Source: Maribacter cobaltidurans
Lineage (GTDB): Bacteria > Bacteroidota > Bacteroidia > Flavobacteriales > Flavobacteriaceae
Reading direction: 5' to 3'
Length of the DNA: 64,000 nt
NCBI RefSeq assembly: GCF_002269385.1
Contig: NZ_CP022957.1
Coordinates: 677,001 to 741,000, forward strand
The notes below the pieces were generated by a model that searched no databases, had not been told where the DNA came from, and was given only the letters and a program-made list of their open reading frames with translations. The position numbers and the translations under genes were made by a program. Of this stretch, positions 48,226-57,691 are shown piece by piece (position 1 is the first letter of the stretch; the number at the start of each line of letters is the position of its first letter).

Positions 48226-49476
48226 ATGAGCCATTCTTTCTCACAGTTATTTTACCTCAAAGGAAAACATTTTGAAAAAGACGTGAAAGTACCTATATAC
48301 CTGCGTTTGACAGTTAATGGGCAACGTAGCGAACTGAGTATTTCCCGTAAAGTTGATCCCGAAAAATGGAATACCAGAACGGGAAAAATGCGCGGAACGA
48401 ACCTCGAAGCAAACGAATTGAATTCGTATTTAGATGCTGTCAGAAACAAAATAAATAAGATTCATGCTCGACTTGTTGACGAAGGCAGGCCCTTTAACTC
48501 TTCGGACATAAAAAACCTTTACGTAGGCAAAGGAGAAAAAATTAAAATGCTGGTACAGCTCTTTGAGGAACATAACCTGCAAATGGAAAAATTGGTCGGG
48601 GTTGAATTTGCCCTTGGTACTTGGAAGCGATATCACACCACCAAAAAACATGTGAAGGAGTTCTTAAGGACCGAGTACCGAAAGGACGATGTTCCAGTTC
48701 GTGATGTCAATTTAAGGTTTATCAAAGGGTTCGAGTACTTTTTAAAAATAACCAAAGCCTGCAATCATAATTCGGCTTTGAAATATGTCAACAATTTTAA
48801 AAAGATCATACGAATGGCAGTCGCCAATGACTGGATATCCAAAGATCCATTCTATAACTACAAAGTTCAATTTAAAACTGTGGAGCGTGATTTTCTTTCC
48901 AAAGAGGAACTACAAGACTTAAAAGAAAAAGAAATAGATGGCGATCGTTTAAATGTAGTACGTGACATGTTCGTATTCTGTTGCTACACCGGACTTTCCT
49001 ACATCGATGTGCAAAAGTTGAATCAGGATAATATCGTTCGCCATATTGATGGTAGTTTATGGATTCAGGCGGAGCGCACCAAAACCAAATCGAAACTGGG
49101 TATTCCAATTCTATTGACTGCAGAAGCTATTTTAGAAAAGTATAAAGACCATCCTAAAGTTGTCAATGGAAAATGTGTGCTTCCCGTTTTGAGCAACCAG
49201 AAATCCAATGCTTATCTAAAGGAAATAGCAAACCTATGTGGCATAAAAAAGAACCTCACGACACACCTAGCTCGGCATACCTTTGCTACTACTGTTACCC
49301 TTTCTAATGGGGTGCCAATAGAGACTGTTGGTAAAATGTTAGGTCATAAGAATTTGCGGACCACGCAACATTACGCTAAAATCATAAGCAAAAAAGTAGA
49401 GTATGATATGGGGATTTTAAAAGAAAAATTGGCAGATATTGATAATAAGCGCATCAAAAAAACAGTTGAATCGTAA
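48226..49476 (+). CDS. tyrosine recombinase / integrase (IntDOT-like)
   Basis: A 416-residue site-specific recombinase: an N-terminal arm-binding domain (1-90), SAM-like core-binding domain (105-205) and a catalytic domain (220-400). Active-site residues: His347 and Arg350 (HLARHT), His374 (MLGHKN) and nucleophile Tyr383 (QHYAK). Box I reads TGLSYIDV, with Ser258 where most integrases have Arg; the same change is known in IntDOT of CTnDOT. It lies at the left end beside the attachment core and should drive insertion and excision. Confidence 0.93.
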   Translation: MSHSFSQLFYLKGKHFEKDVKVPIYLRLTVNGQRSELSISRKVDPEKWNTRTGKMRGTNLEANELNSYLDAVRNKINKIHARLVDEGRPFNSSDIKNLYVGKGEKIKMLVQLFEEHNLQMEKLVGVEFALGTWKRYHTTKKHVKEFLRTEYRKDDVPVRDVNLRFIKGFEYFLKITKACNHNSALKYVNNFKKIIRMAVANDWISKDPFYNYKVQFKTVERDFLSKEELQDLKEKEIDGDRLNVVRDMFVFCCYTGLSYIDVQKLNQDNIVRHIDGSLWIQAERTKTKSKLGIPILLTAEAILEKYKDHPKVVNGKCVLPVLSNQKSNAYLKEIANLCGIKKNLTTHLARHTFATTVTLSNGVPIETVGKMLGHKNLRTTQHYAKIISKKVEYDMGILKEKLADIDNKRIKKTVES

Positions 49477-49540
49477 AATTCTTTTTCAACTAGAGCTTTA
49501 TCAAGTAACCATTTCAACCCAAATCTTACCATAACTTAAC

Positions 49541-49612
49541 TGCGCATGGATCCTGTGAAATTTTTGTAGCGTTCCGGCAGATAAGCGTAAAGCAAAAATT
49601 CCATAGGGCGCA
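49541..49612. repeat. nested inverted repeats between converging genes
   Basis: TGCGCATGGA (49541-49550) pairs with TCCAT and GCGCA (49600-49612, AGG bulge), enclosing AATTTTTG (49559-49566) and CAAAAATT (49593-49600). It lies between the integrase and the mob-region genes. It may be a bidirectional terminator or part of an oriT. Confidence 0.5.
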
Positions 49613-49614
49613 CA

Positions 49615-50088
49615 CTACTTTCGGTTTGGAACACTATCTTTTTTCGTTAACCATTTCCGGTACGATTCGTAATGCCCGGGATTCTGGTCAAAATACCCTC
49701 TCAGGTCAGAGATTACTTCTTTCCCTCCCTCGGTAAAGGCCCTTTCCTGGACTTCCTCGATTCGGGATACCTGCAGGGCCAGGTATCCTATGATGACCAA
49801 GGAAATGAACCAAATCGAGTATTGAATCCATTGTTGTATTTTCGGAACCAATCTTGCTTTTGAAATCTGCACCGTAACAATCTGAACGGATTCCTGAAGC
49901 CTTTCGGTATTCACCTTCTCGGAATTCAGATGCTCTTGGAGCAATCTTTCGATTTTGGTAGTATCGGGTATCACTTTGATGTTGTCGGTATTTTGGGTCA
50001 ACTTTTCCAATCTAACGATGGACTTGTTGAACCCATCCAACTCGTCGGTCAGTAGTTCCATTACCTCGTCCAGTTTCTTATATCCCAT
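49615..50088 (-). CDS. coiled-coil single-span membrane protein of the mob region
   Basis: A 157-residue protein with heptad-like helices (residues 1-85) and one transmembrane span (about 88-107, YSIWFISLVIIGYLALQV), then a polar tail. It follows the relaxase gene by 11 bp. Similar proteins trail relaxase genes in flavobacterial mobilizable elements; role unknown. Confidence 0.65.
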   Translation of the reverse strand: MGYKKLDEVMELLTDELDGFNKSIVRLEKLTQNTDNIKVIPDTTKIERLLQEHLNSEKVNTERLQESVQIVTVQISKARLVPKIQQWIQYSIWFISLVIIGYLALQVSRIEEVQERAFTEGGKEVISDLRGYFDQNPGHYESYRKWLTKKDSVPNRK

Positions 50089-50099
50089 AGCTTCTTGAT

Positions 50100-50969
50100 T
50101 TAAAATCCTATGCCAGTATCGATGGCCCTTTTGATGGTTTTTTTGATGATGTTCTTGGTAATGCTTGTGGCCAAATTGGTGCTTATTTCCACAGTTTTCC
50201 CTAGTAACTGGACCGATTTGCCGACCTCTTTTGGTTTTGCAATACCTTTATTCTGTGAAAGTTGTGCCATGATTCTTCCTCCGGACATGGAGCGGTGTAC
50301 CTCGCTTGCCTTGAAGTTATGCCCTTCATATTGGAACCGGAATCCTTGTAACCTGTTCGCTTTATTAATGGTCGGAATGACTACCACGTTCCTTTCCTGC
50401 ATGGCCTTGATGTAGGGGTCCAATGTTTTTGGCCTGTCGTTTTCCATGACTCTTTGATGTATGTCCTTAATTTCAAGACGGATTTTTATGGAATCCAGTT
50501 CCTTTTCCCGTTGTACTTCCTTGACCGTGGTCAGTCCCATTTCCTTGGCAACATTTTCGGCGGCCAGTTGGCTCCGCTTGCCGATATAACTGTCATTGTA
50601 GGCCTTGCCATCAAAACCGATACGGTTCACGTACAAATGGACATGGGTATGTTCCTTGTCCCTATGGACGAAGGCGATGGCCTGGCGTTCCTTCAGCTGC
50701 ATTTCTTTGATGAACTTCTGGGTCAATTCCCCTAACTGTTCCTTGGTAAGGTTCCTACCATCCTCTTGTGTCGGACTGAGTATAAAGCTCAGGGTGTTCC
50801 TTTGGCATCGGGTATTTTCTTCCTGTATCAATCGGAACTCCTCGGTTATCTCTTGGGGATTATTACCGGCCAAATGTTGGCTGAATACGATTTCAGCATC
50901 CTTCTCCTGGTTCCAACCGTAATCGATACTTGTACCTGTATGCGCTATGGAAGTTCCCTTGCCGATCAT
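50100..50969 (-). CDS. relaxase / mobilization protein
   Basis: A 289-residue MOBP-type relaxase: HUH metal motif HTHVHLYVNRI (His107, His109, His111) and N-terminal Tyr17 (SIDYGWN), a candidate nicking tyrosine. It nicks at oriT and leads the strand into the recipient using a helper's secretion system. It overlaps mobC by 4 bp. Confidence 0.9.
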   Translation of the reverse strand: MIGKGTSIAHTGTSIDYGWNQEKDAEIVFSQHLAGNNPQEITEEFRLIQEENTRCQRNTLSFILSPTQEDGRNLTKEQLGELTQKFIKEMQLKERQAIAFVHRDKEHTHVHLYVNRIGFDGKAYNDSYIGKRSQLAAENVAKEMGLTTVKEVQREKELDSIKIRLEIKDIHQRVMENDRPKTLDPYIKAMQERNVVVIPTINKANRLQGFRFQYEGHNFKASEVHRSMSGGRIMAQLSQNKGIAKPKEVGKSVQLLGKTVEISTNLATSITKNIIKKTIKRAIDTGIGF

Positions 50970-51271
50970 TGTTTTGTTCTTTTGAAATTATAAAGATGAG
51001 TGCGTATTTCCTCCGCCAGTTGCTCCACCTCGCCGGCCAGTTTAGGGTTATGTTTCCTGAACATATTACTTATCCGGGTAAAGTTCACCTTGTACTTCAC
51101 AAGCATTTTATAATGGGCCAATTGTTCCCCGGTCAAACGTTCGATGACGGGATTGCCGAAAGCGGAGCTGCGGCAATATTCGGAGAGGGAAAGTCCTGCC
51201 CGTTCCGCCCTTTTTCGGAGTAGCTTTTTCTCGTAGATGGAGCACCGGAACTTGATATAGGTCCTTTTCAT
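50966..51271 (-). CDS. relaxosome accessory protein MobC-like
   Basis: A 101-residue protein, basic, with ribbon-helix-helix-like start (YIKFRCSIYEKKLLRKRAER, then GLSLSEYCRSSAFG), as in MobC/NikA-type proteins that bind oriT. Overlaps both the primase (4 bp) and relaxase (4 bp) genes. Confidence 0.82.
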   Translation of the reverse strand: MKRTYIKFRCSIYEKKLLRKRAERAGLSLSEYCRSSAFGNPVIERLTGEQLAHYKMLVKYKVNFTRISNMFRKHNPKLAGEVEQLAEEIRTHLYNFKRTKQ

Positions 51272-52224
51272 TTTTCCCTTACTTTGCGACCGCCGGGAGT
51301 AAAGCGAGTTTGTCTTTGTGGCAACAAAGACACATCTCGCGCTTCCTGACCAAGTCCCTTTTTAGAATAACTTATCAGCCATTCGTTCATATCCTTGAAT
51401 CCTTGGTAAAGCATTGATTTGTCCAGGCAGTTATTGGAATGGGCCATCAGTCTTTCGGTCGTCCGTTTTCCGTTCGTGTCGTTGTCCAAGTAGAGGTCGA
51501 TTTGCAAATAACCTTTCATTATTTCCATTGCTTTTGAAACGAAAGCAGTTGAGTTCAGGACCGAAAAATCATACTCTGCTTCCAAAATTTCATTATAGCT
51601 AAGAAGGGATAGTAAGTCGAACACGCCTTCGGTAACGATGAGTTTTCCGTTTCCTTTTTTGATGTGGGTTATGTCCTTAGGCGAACTACAGTTCTTATAA
51701 TATTTGTTACGAAGTTCCCATCCCCCGGAATCGTTTTTAAAACCGATGGCGAAGTAGTTCTTATTCTTAAAACTATAATGGACCTCACTAATGTATTTCT
51801 TCGCGGTTGCGGTTGAAATAGATCTGGAACTTAAATAACCTCGCAAAGCATAATGGGTAAGTTCCTTGACTTCTTTTACAAAGATTTTATCCTGTTGTTC
51901 CACTTTAAAACTGGGCCGCTGTTGAAATAAAAAAGAGCTCTTATCCTCTCCGATTATTCTTAAAGCTTCTTTTACAGTGCACTGGCTTATTTTACATACC
52001 AGGTCGATAACATTTCCACCGGTTCCTTCCCCATGGTCATACCATCTATTGAGTGTCTTGGACACCTTGAAAGAGGCTTGGGTCTCGAGCCGGAACGGGC
52101 TCAGGAACCAAGCTTCTTTGTCGTTCTCCTTGGTCGGAAAGTGCCCTAGTTTTGCCAGCGCTTTTTCGATGGGAAAAGCTCGGGCTCTTTCACACGATAG
52201 TCTATTTGTTCTTTTTTCTTTCAT
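51268..52224 (-). CDS. Toprim-domain DNA primase
   Basis: A 318-residue protein. N-terminal CHC2-like part, WFLSPFRLETQASFKV and RWYDHGEGTGGNVIDLV, without the zinc cysteines; C-terminal Toprim with IVTEGVFDLLSLLSY (Glu) and IDLYLDNDTNGK (Asp-x-Asp). It probably primes replication of the excised element. The degenerate zinc site is common in Bacteroidota mobile elements. Confidence 0.85.
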   Translation of the reverse strand: MKEKRTNRLSCERARAFPIEKALAKLGHFPTKENDKEAWFLSPFRLETQASFKVSKTLNRWYDHGEGTGGNVIDLVCKISQCTVKEALRIIGEDKSSFLFQQRPSFKVEQQDKIFVKEVKELTHYALRGYLSSRSISTATAKKYISEVHYSFKNKNYFAIGFKNDSGGWELRNKYYKNCSSPKDITHIKKGNGKLIVTEGVFDLLSLLSYNEILEAEYDFSVLNSTAFVSKAMEIMKGYLQIDLYLDNDTNGKRTTERLMAHSNNCLDKSMLYQGFKDMNEWLISYSKKGLGQEARDVSLLPQRQTRFTPGGRKVREK

Positions 52225-52249
52225 CAGCCTCTTTTTATTGAATTTCGGT

Positions 52250-52435
52250 TACCTTCCTACCTACATCCGTATTTATTGGTGTTCAGAGCTTAGGTGGGTA
52301 TAAATTTGACCTTACCCATCCTACCCAATAAGGTAGGTTCGGTAATACCTAGGTAACTAGTTGTTTATATATCTTACCTTAAGGTAGCTCCCGCTAGTGT
52401 GGAGATACAGGTCCTTGAGGTAAATAGGTAGCTCC
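52250..52435. repeat. cluster of TACCT/AGGTA inverted repeats
   Basis: Between VapE-like and primase genes: TACCTTCCTACCTA (52250-52263), CCTACC-CAATAA-GGTAGG (52320-52337), TACCTAGGTA (52346-52355), TACCTTAAGGTA (52375-52386) and a direct repeat AGGTAGCTCC (52382-52391, 52426-52435). A replication origin or regulatory array is possible. Confidence 0.6.
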
Positions 52436-52448
52436 ATTTTCACCTTTT

Positions 52449-53645
52449 CTAAAGTTCAACCTCCCAAGGTGTCTTTCCAAAAATGGGTTTGGCCAGATAT
52501 CCGTACACCTGTCGTTTGGGGTGCTTTATCCTTTGAAAGTTGAATCCGGATAATGCCCGTCCCAAGTTTATCTGGTTCAGGCGAAGGTTTAGGCAGCTGA
52601 GCTTGACCAGTACATCTGAGGCCGTAACAAAATCATCGATGTTGTCGGACTTTTCAAAATATTTGGAAACTAGTTCCTCCTCCGTGGTGAGCTTGGTGTA
52701 CTTCTTGTTCCGCTCCTCGTTCTCTTGGATATCCTTAATGGAAAGTTCAGGATTGAAATTAGGGTCGGTATAGGTGAGATAGTATGCCTGTGACCATACT
52801 CCGTTGATATCTATTTCCTTCGAATACCCGAAATCTATTTTCCCATTAAGCTCAAAGCAAAGCCATCTCACGGAACCGGTTTCATCATTTAAAAATGACG
52901 CCATGTTGGTAGAACCTACAAAAGAACATATTCTGGGTAGGGTGGTATTCTTTCTGTCATAGGGCAATCGTTCATTGATAAAGGTCTTTGAGAAAAAGGA
53001 CTTTAGCGCATTCACATCCTTTTTCGAAAGTACGGCCAGCTCGTCTAGATTGTAAAGAAAGTTCCGGCAAAGCTGTATCCTCGCATCCTTGTCGTTACTG
53101 ATGTCCTCGGCCATATATTCTGCTAGCTCAGGGGGACATAGGAACCGGCACCAGGTCGATTTACCTGAGTTCTGCCCCTGATGGGACAGTACGAAGGCCT
53201 GCTTGTTGAAATAGTGTACCTCCAACGCACATTTTATCGTCCGTACCAGCCATTTCTTGAAATGATATTCAAAGGCTTCCTTCTCATAGGTCGGTACATA
53301 GGAGGCTAATTTCAGTATATAATCCTGACCATCCCATTTAGGGAGGTTTTCAAAATATTCCCGGATGGGATTGCATTTTGGGATCCATTCCGACCGGATC
53401 AGGGTTTCCAATTTCCCATTGGGGATATCGATGCCCGCTTTCGCCAATTCGATGATCAGGGAATTCAGGTTCAGATATTTCCATTCCTTGGAAGCTTTGA
53501 ACCCGATCTGGAAGTCGTGCGATATCTCGTTGAATGTAATATCGTACTTACTCTCCAAATATTCCATGGTATAGTCGTAGACCGTCTTTTTCTTAGCGTC
53601 CTTTACATGGTAAAGTTGTTCGCCATTACCTAGCGAGTCCATCAC
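52449..53645 (-). CDS. VapE-like helicase (virulence-associated E family)
   Basis: A 398-residue P-loop protein: Walker A GQNSGKST (157-164), Walker B-like FLYNLDELAVLSKKD, and FVGSTNMASFLNDETGSVRW, typical of VapE and phage primase-helicases. It probably unwinds DNA for replication of the element beside the primase. Overlaps the HTH gene by 4 bp. Confidence 0.88.
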   Translation of the reverse strand: MMDSLGNGEQLYHVKDAKKKTVYDYTMEYLESKYDITFNEISHDFQIGFKASKEWKYLNLNSLIIELAKAGIDIPNGKLETLIRSEWIPKCNPIREYFENLPKWDGQDYILKLASYVPTYEKEAFEYHFKKWLVRTIKCALEVHYFNKQAFVLSHQGQNSGKSTWCRFLCPPELAEYMAEDISNDKDARIQLCRNFLYNLDELAVLSKKDVNALKSFFSKTFINERLPYDRKNTTLPRICSFVGSTNMASFLNDETGSVRWLCFELNGKIDFGYSKEIDINGVWSQAYYLTYTDPNFNPELSIKDIQENEERNKKYTKLTTEEELVSKYFEKSDNIDDFVTASDVLVKLSCLNLRLNQINLGRALSGFNFQRIKHPKRQVYGYLAKPIFGKTPWEVEL

Positions 53646-53926
53646 CTTCTATTTTTGAAAGTGTACTTAAGTGTATCGTCGGTAATTTCGGCATGCGACT
53701 TTCTGCTGTTCTGGAGAAGCCAATCGTTGAGTTTGCATTTCTCGAAGAAGATCATCTTACCGTTGGGCTTTGAATGCGGAATATTTCCCGAGGCCGTTAG
53801 TTTGTAAAGATAGCTCCTTGATATTCCGGTATAGTCACAGGTCTCCTCGAAGGTGAGTACCTCTTTATTGGCCGTCAATAGCCTTTCCAAACGATCAAGT
53901 CGTTCAAAGATTAAAATAATGTCCAT
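53642..53926 (-). CDS. excisionase-like helix-turn-helix protein
   Basis: A 94-residue protein with a MerR/Xis-type HTH: VLTFEETCDYTGISRSYLYK, then GNIPHSKPNGKMIFF. It heads the minus-strand operon. Such proteins act as excisionases or regulators of mobile-element replication genes. Confidence 0.85.
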   Translation of the reverse strand: MDIILIFERLDRLERLLTANKEVLTFEETCDYTGISRSYLYKLTASGNIPHSKPNGKMIFFEKCKLNDWLLQNSRKSHAEITDDTLKYTFKNRR

Positions 53927-54446
53927 TTGTTTCTTTTTAAGATTATTAAATGAACAAAAGCGCTTTTGTTTTCCTTTGTAGAATTCTTTGGATAAAGGTA
54001 ATTGGAGGGAGGTGCAAAAACTCGATTGTGTACATATTTTTATTCACAAAATATTGATAAACAATTACTTATATTAAATCAATGCAAATCGAACCATATG
54101 AAATTTGGATAATTTTATTTGGTTCCAAAACGATTCAAATGATACCATTTGATTTTTGTTAAAAAAGGAAGAATTTTGAGTTATCAACAATTGACAATAT
54201 AACTATCAAGAAAATAAGGGTACTTAAAAGGCAAAAAGCTAGTCATCTGAAAATAGTTTCATTGTATTGTCCCATAAAAGGTTGGTTTCTTAAAACTAAG
54301 ATGCTTATATATTTATTTATCAAACCCATTAGCTACTTGAGTTTTATCAAATAGTGGCGAGCTTATTGTGGCATTAATTTAAAACTACAAATAGGTATTG
54401 TATGTGATCAAAAAACTACGTTTTTTTTCTAGGGTTAGAACGTCCA
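53927..54446. other. 520-bp AT-rich gap upstream of the island's replication operon
   Basis: No gene seen. Contains inverted repeats GAACCA/TGGTTC (about 54093-54127) and CAAATG-ATAC-CATTTG (about 54137-54152). It should hold the operon promoter and could hold an origin, but I see no clear consensus. Confidence 0.4.
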
Positions 54447-54650
54447 ATGGGTGATGTGGACGATATCTACGCCAACGCTATATGTCAATTACCGCTTACA
54501 ACAAGAAGGGAGTACTGCCAGCGATTAATCAAAAGAATCAAATTTGAACTAAAGACGGCTAGCTGTAGACAGAAGAAACAACAACTTAAACAAATGATTA
54601 AATCCGCTACGTTGGAAATTTCTAAATTGGAGCCAAAAGCTAAAATTTAA
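54447..54650 (+). CDS. small hypothetical protein
   Basis: A 67-residue Lys-rich helical protein (TRREYCQRLIKRIKFELK, then KKQQLKQMIK). No clear ribosome-binding site. It converges with the TonB receptor, 47 bp between stops. Existence is uncertain. Confidence 0.35.
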   Translation: MGDVDDIYANAICQLPLTTRREYCQRLIKRIKFELKTASCRQKKQQLKQMIKSATLEISKLEPKAKI

Positions 54651-54697
54651 TTTTGGCTCAATAGGGTATAATATCTGCTTTGGACAGTGCTTTTTAG

Positions 54698-57343
54698 CTA
54701 TATTCTTATGTTAACCCCAAAAATAAGTTGGCGAAAACCACCACCAAATATACCAGAGGTTGCACGGTTCAACCGGGATGCCCTGTAGATTTCATTAGTG
54801 ATGTTTTTCCCGTTGATAAAAGCGTTCAAGCGGACATTGTCACTAATAACAAAGTCATAGTTCACAAAAGCATCAAAAGTATGGTAGGCTGGCAGTTTTC
54901 CGATAGCCCCATCTGCAGATTCGTTGCTGAAATTGTGAAATTCAGTAAATTGGTTACTTACAAAGTTACCGCTTACCCCTAACGATAATTCTTTATAATC
55001 GTAATTTAATCCAATATTTGTAGTACTCCTAGGGGTATAAGGAGCCTCTGCATCAACTATTCCCTGTTCACCAAATTGGATGACACTTTTAGTGATGTTT
55101 TGGAATGTGGATGGTTCAATGGTTTGGTCCGTTAATAGGGTTTCACCCCCTAAACCGTCCGAAACATATACATCATAAGCGTTTCTATTGGCATTGACCG
55201 TATTGATATATTCATTTTGGGTGGCCGGACTGTGGATTACCTGTGAAAAGAGGTCTTTATCCTCTAATTTACCGGCCAATACTTTTGAGCGCATGAGATT
55301 AAGATTACCGACAAGTCTAAGTTGATGTTGGTTTTTGTCCAATAATTCAACGCCCAAAGCTACTTCAACGCCCTGTACATTTATTTTCCCCAATTCCTGA
55401 AAGACTTCATTTCGTCCGCCGGCATAGAAATTACGGCTGGTGTTGTTAAAGTACGTTAGTTGGCCATCTAGGCGATTATTGAATACATCTCCGCGCCAAC
55501 CGATTTCCCTGTTCCAACTCAATTCCGGATCAATATTGATACTCTGCCCGGCAAGTGGATTCGTGACAATACCGTCTTGTTCTACCAAAAATCCGAATAC
55601 TTTGGAGGGGGCAATCATTCCTTCATAAATACTCCCATAAAATTCACCATAGTTTGTTTGATAATCCAACGTAATTCCAGGTAGGAATTGGGTATATACG
55701 TTTGGTTCCCGACCTTCTTCGGTACTACTAATATTAGGATCTTGAGCCACGGCAATCAAATCTTGGCGGTACATGTCTACATGTTCAAAGCGGAGAATTG
55801 GGGTAATGCCCCATTTCCCAATATTGAATTCATTGCGTACAAATCCGTTGGCCGACCATAGGCGATACCATAGATCAGTGGAGGCACGCCCACTTCTTGC
55901 CCAACGGCTGCTGTCGGCAACCAGAAAACGGTCCTTAAACGTTTCGCGGTGCAGATTAAAACTAGCTTCTAAATGCTGACCTTTTTCAAAGGCTTTCCAA
56001 TCATAGTCCATTGTTTCTTTCACCCCGGATACGGTATAGGTCCAACGGCTGTCCGTAGTACTTTCCCTTCCATCGTTAACTCTACCAACAATAACATAAT
56101 CTTCCTCCCCAAAGGTCCGTCCGTTCAAATAGCTGTATCGGTCGTTAAAAATGGCATCGCCAACATAATTTTGCACTTCGGTGGCTTTAATTTTGGCGGT
56201 GGTCTGTCGCCACCAATCACGTTCAAAGTCACTTGCATATACTTTTGAAGTAAAGCTCAATTTTTTTGAGGGCAACCATTTGTGGATAATATCCAACCCA
56301 TACCTTCTCATGGTAAATTGGTCCGCATCTAAAGGATTTTGGGTAGGATCAGTATCAAAGGTAAAGGGGGTTTGCGAACTTAAAGAGGCTTGATTGTCTT
56401 CCGATTGACCGCTAACCTTAAAATAAAGTGATTGGTTATCGGAGAGTTTGGCAAATACTTTAGCGTTCAAGTTCAATACTTCAACAGATGAATTATCCGT
56501 AAACCCATCAAATTTCTTATATACTCCTTCAACCAATGCCCCAAGATTGTTCCAAGTACCACCGTATGAGATCAAGCCTGTTTTATAATTGCGTTGTCCT
56601 CCGATCAACTTCACTCTCAATTCAGGCTTTTGAGGAGGCAAGGCGGTAATATAGTTGATGGCGCCATACATATTGTTCGGGCCATAACGGAGCATATCCG
56701 CTCCTTTATATACTTCAATGGCGGTAATACGGTCGCTTACGGGATTGTAGTAGGCTCCTGGGGCAATGTACGGCGCCGGTGCGGACGGTGTGCCGTCTTC
56801 CATGAGCAACACTTTTTTGGAACGCCTGCCCCATGAACCCCGGATGCTAATGTTAGGACGGTTGGACAGCCCCATATCCCCAACTATATTTACCCCTGGG
56901 ACGGTTCTTAGCATTTCTTCCGTACTCAGAGGGTTACTATTTTTAAGTGCAATCGGAGTAATGCGAAAGTTACTCCCCTTGAATTCATCTTTAAAACTTT
57001 TTGGAGAGGCACTCACAATGACCTCATCTAAAGTCGTACTGCTCAATTGGAGTTTGATAGTGCCTAGGTCTGGATTTTGCGTATTGATGGTGATCTCTTT
57101 TTTTTCATAGCCCAAATAGTCTACTACGCCAGAATAGTTGCCGGCCTTTAAATTAATCGAAAAGTTGCCATTTCTATCCGTTACAGTTCCACTTCCATTA
57201 TCCAGTACAATTTGTGCCCCCATAAGCGGCTCGTTATTTCCTCCTTCAATAACTTTCCCCGTAACCGTAATCTGGGCAACTACTTGAAGTTGAATAAAAA
57301 GTAATGCAAAAAATAAAAATGGGGTCCTTTTACTTAATTTCAT
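54698..57343 (-). CDS. TonB-dependent receptor (cargo of the island)
   Basis: An 881-residue outer-membrane receptor: signal peptide (cleavage near VVAQ), carboxypeptidase-D-like domain (TVTGKVIEGGNNEPLMGAQI), plug (LSTEEMLRTVPGVNIVGDMG, NISIRGSWGRR) and barrel to LIFGVNIRI. It resembles ferric-citrate-type receptors, FecA-like. The substrate is unproven. Confidence 0.88.
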   Translation of the reverse strand: MKLSKRTPFLFFALLFIQLQVVAQITVTGKVIEGGNNEPLMGAQIVLDNGSGTVTDRNGNFSINLKAGNYSGVVDYLGYEKKEITINTQNPDLGTIKLQLSSTTLDEVIVSASPKSFKDEFKGSNFRITPIALKNSNPLSTEEMLRTVPGVNIVGDMGLSNRPNISIRGSWGRRSKKVLLMEDGTPSAPAPYIAPGAYYNPVSDRITAIEVYKGADMLRYGPNNMYGAINYITALPPQKPELRVKLIGGQRNYKTGLISYGGTWNNLGALVEGVYKKFDGFTDNSSVEVLNLNAKVFAKLSDNQSLYFKVSGQSEDNQASLSSQTPFTFDTDPTQNPLDADQFTMRRYGLDIIHKWLPSKKLSFTSKVYASDFERDWWRQTTAKIKATEVQNYVGDAIFNDRYSYLNGRTFGEEDYVIVGRVNDGRESTTDSRWTYTVSGVKETMDYDWKAFEKGQHLEASFNLHRETFKDRFLVADSSRWARSGRASTDLWYRLWSANGFVRNEFNIGKWGITPILRFEHVDMYRQDLIAVAQDPNISSTEEGREPNVYTQFLPGITLDYQTNYGEFYGSIYEGMIAPSKVFGFLVEQDGIVTNPLAGQSINIDPELSWNREIGWRGDVFNNRLDGQLTYFNNTSRNFYAGGRNEVFQELGKINVQGVEVALGVELLDKNQHQLRLVGNLNLMRSKVLAGKLEDKDLFSQVIHSPATQNEYINTVNANRNAYDVYVSDGLGGETLLTDQTIEPSTFQNITKSVIQFGEQGIVDAEAPYTPRSTTNIGLNYDYKELSLGVSGNFVSNQFTEFHNFSNESADGAIGKLPAYHTFDAFVNYDFVISDNVRLNAFINGKNITNEIYRASRLNRATSGIFGGGFRQLIFGVNIRI

Positions 57344-57434
57344 AGTATGTAAAGTTGATTAAAAAATACTGAATACGGTTTCCAATATCAATTATATCCT
57401 TCTCAAAATAATTTTCTAAGATTTTAAATGGCAT

Positions 57435-57691
57435 CTAGTCGGCCCTGTCCAATTTAGCGACATCAATGGTAAATTGGGCGACCGCTCTACCTTGGTCTCT
57501 GTCCCTACGGTTGCGTCAAACACACAGTGGATTCTACCGTAAACCCTAGAAATGGCCGCTTCCTCTGCCCAACCGCGCACTAAGATTGCTTTTTCCGGAA
57601 ATATATACGCCAGAACCTCTGATGCCGCTGTTGAGAACACGCTATGGCCAGATGTGTAGCTTGGGAAATTTATGATACCGCAATGCTTTTA
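57435..57691 (-). pseudogene. C-terminal remnant of vanadium haloperoxidase / PAP2 family
   Basis: Minus strand encodes NFPSYTSGHSVFSTAASEVL and SRVYGRIHCVFDATVG, the phosphate/vanadate motifs SGHS and SRxxxxxHxxxD. A shift is then needed to reach GRDQGRAVAQFTIDVAKLD and stop TAG at 57435-57437, as family C-termini end. The N-terminal part is missing and a stop precedes the remnant. A clear decayed gene next to the TonB receptor. Confidence 0.75.

Noticed and set aside
52225..52435. CRISPR array
   Set aside because: The TACCT/AGGTA repeats are too short and irregular, with no spacers and no cas genes in the window.
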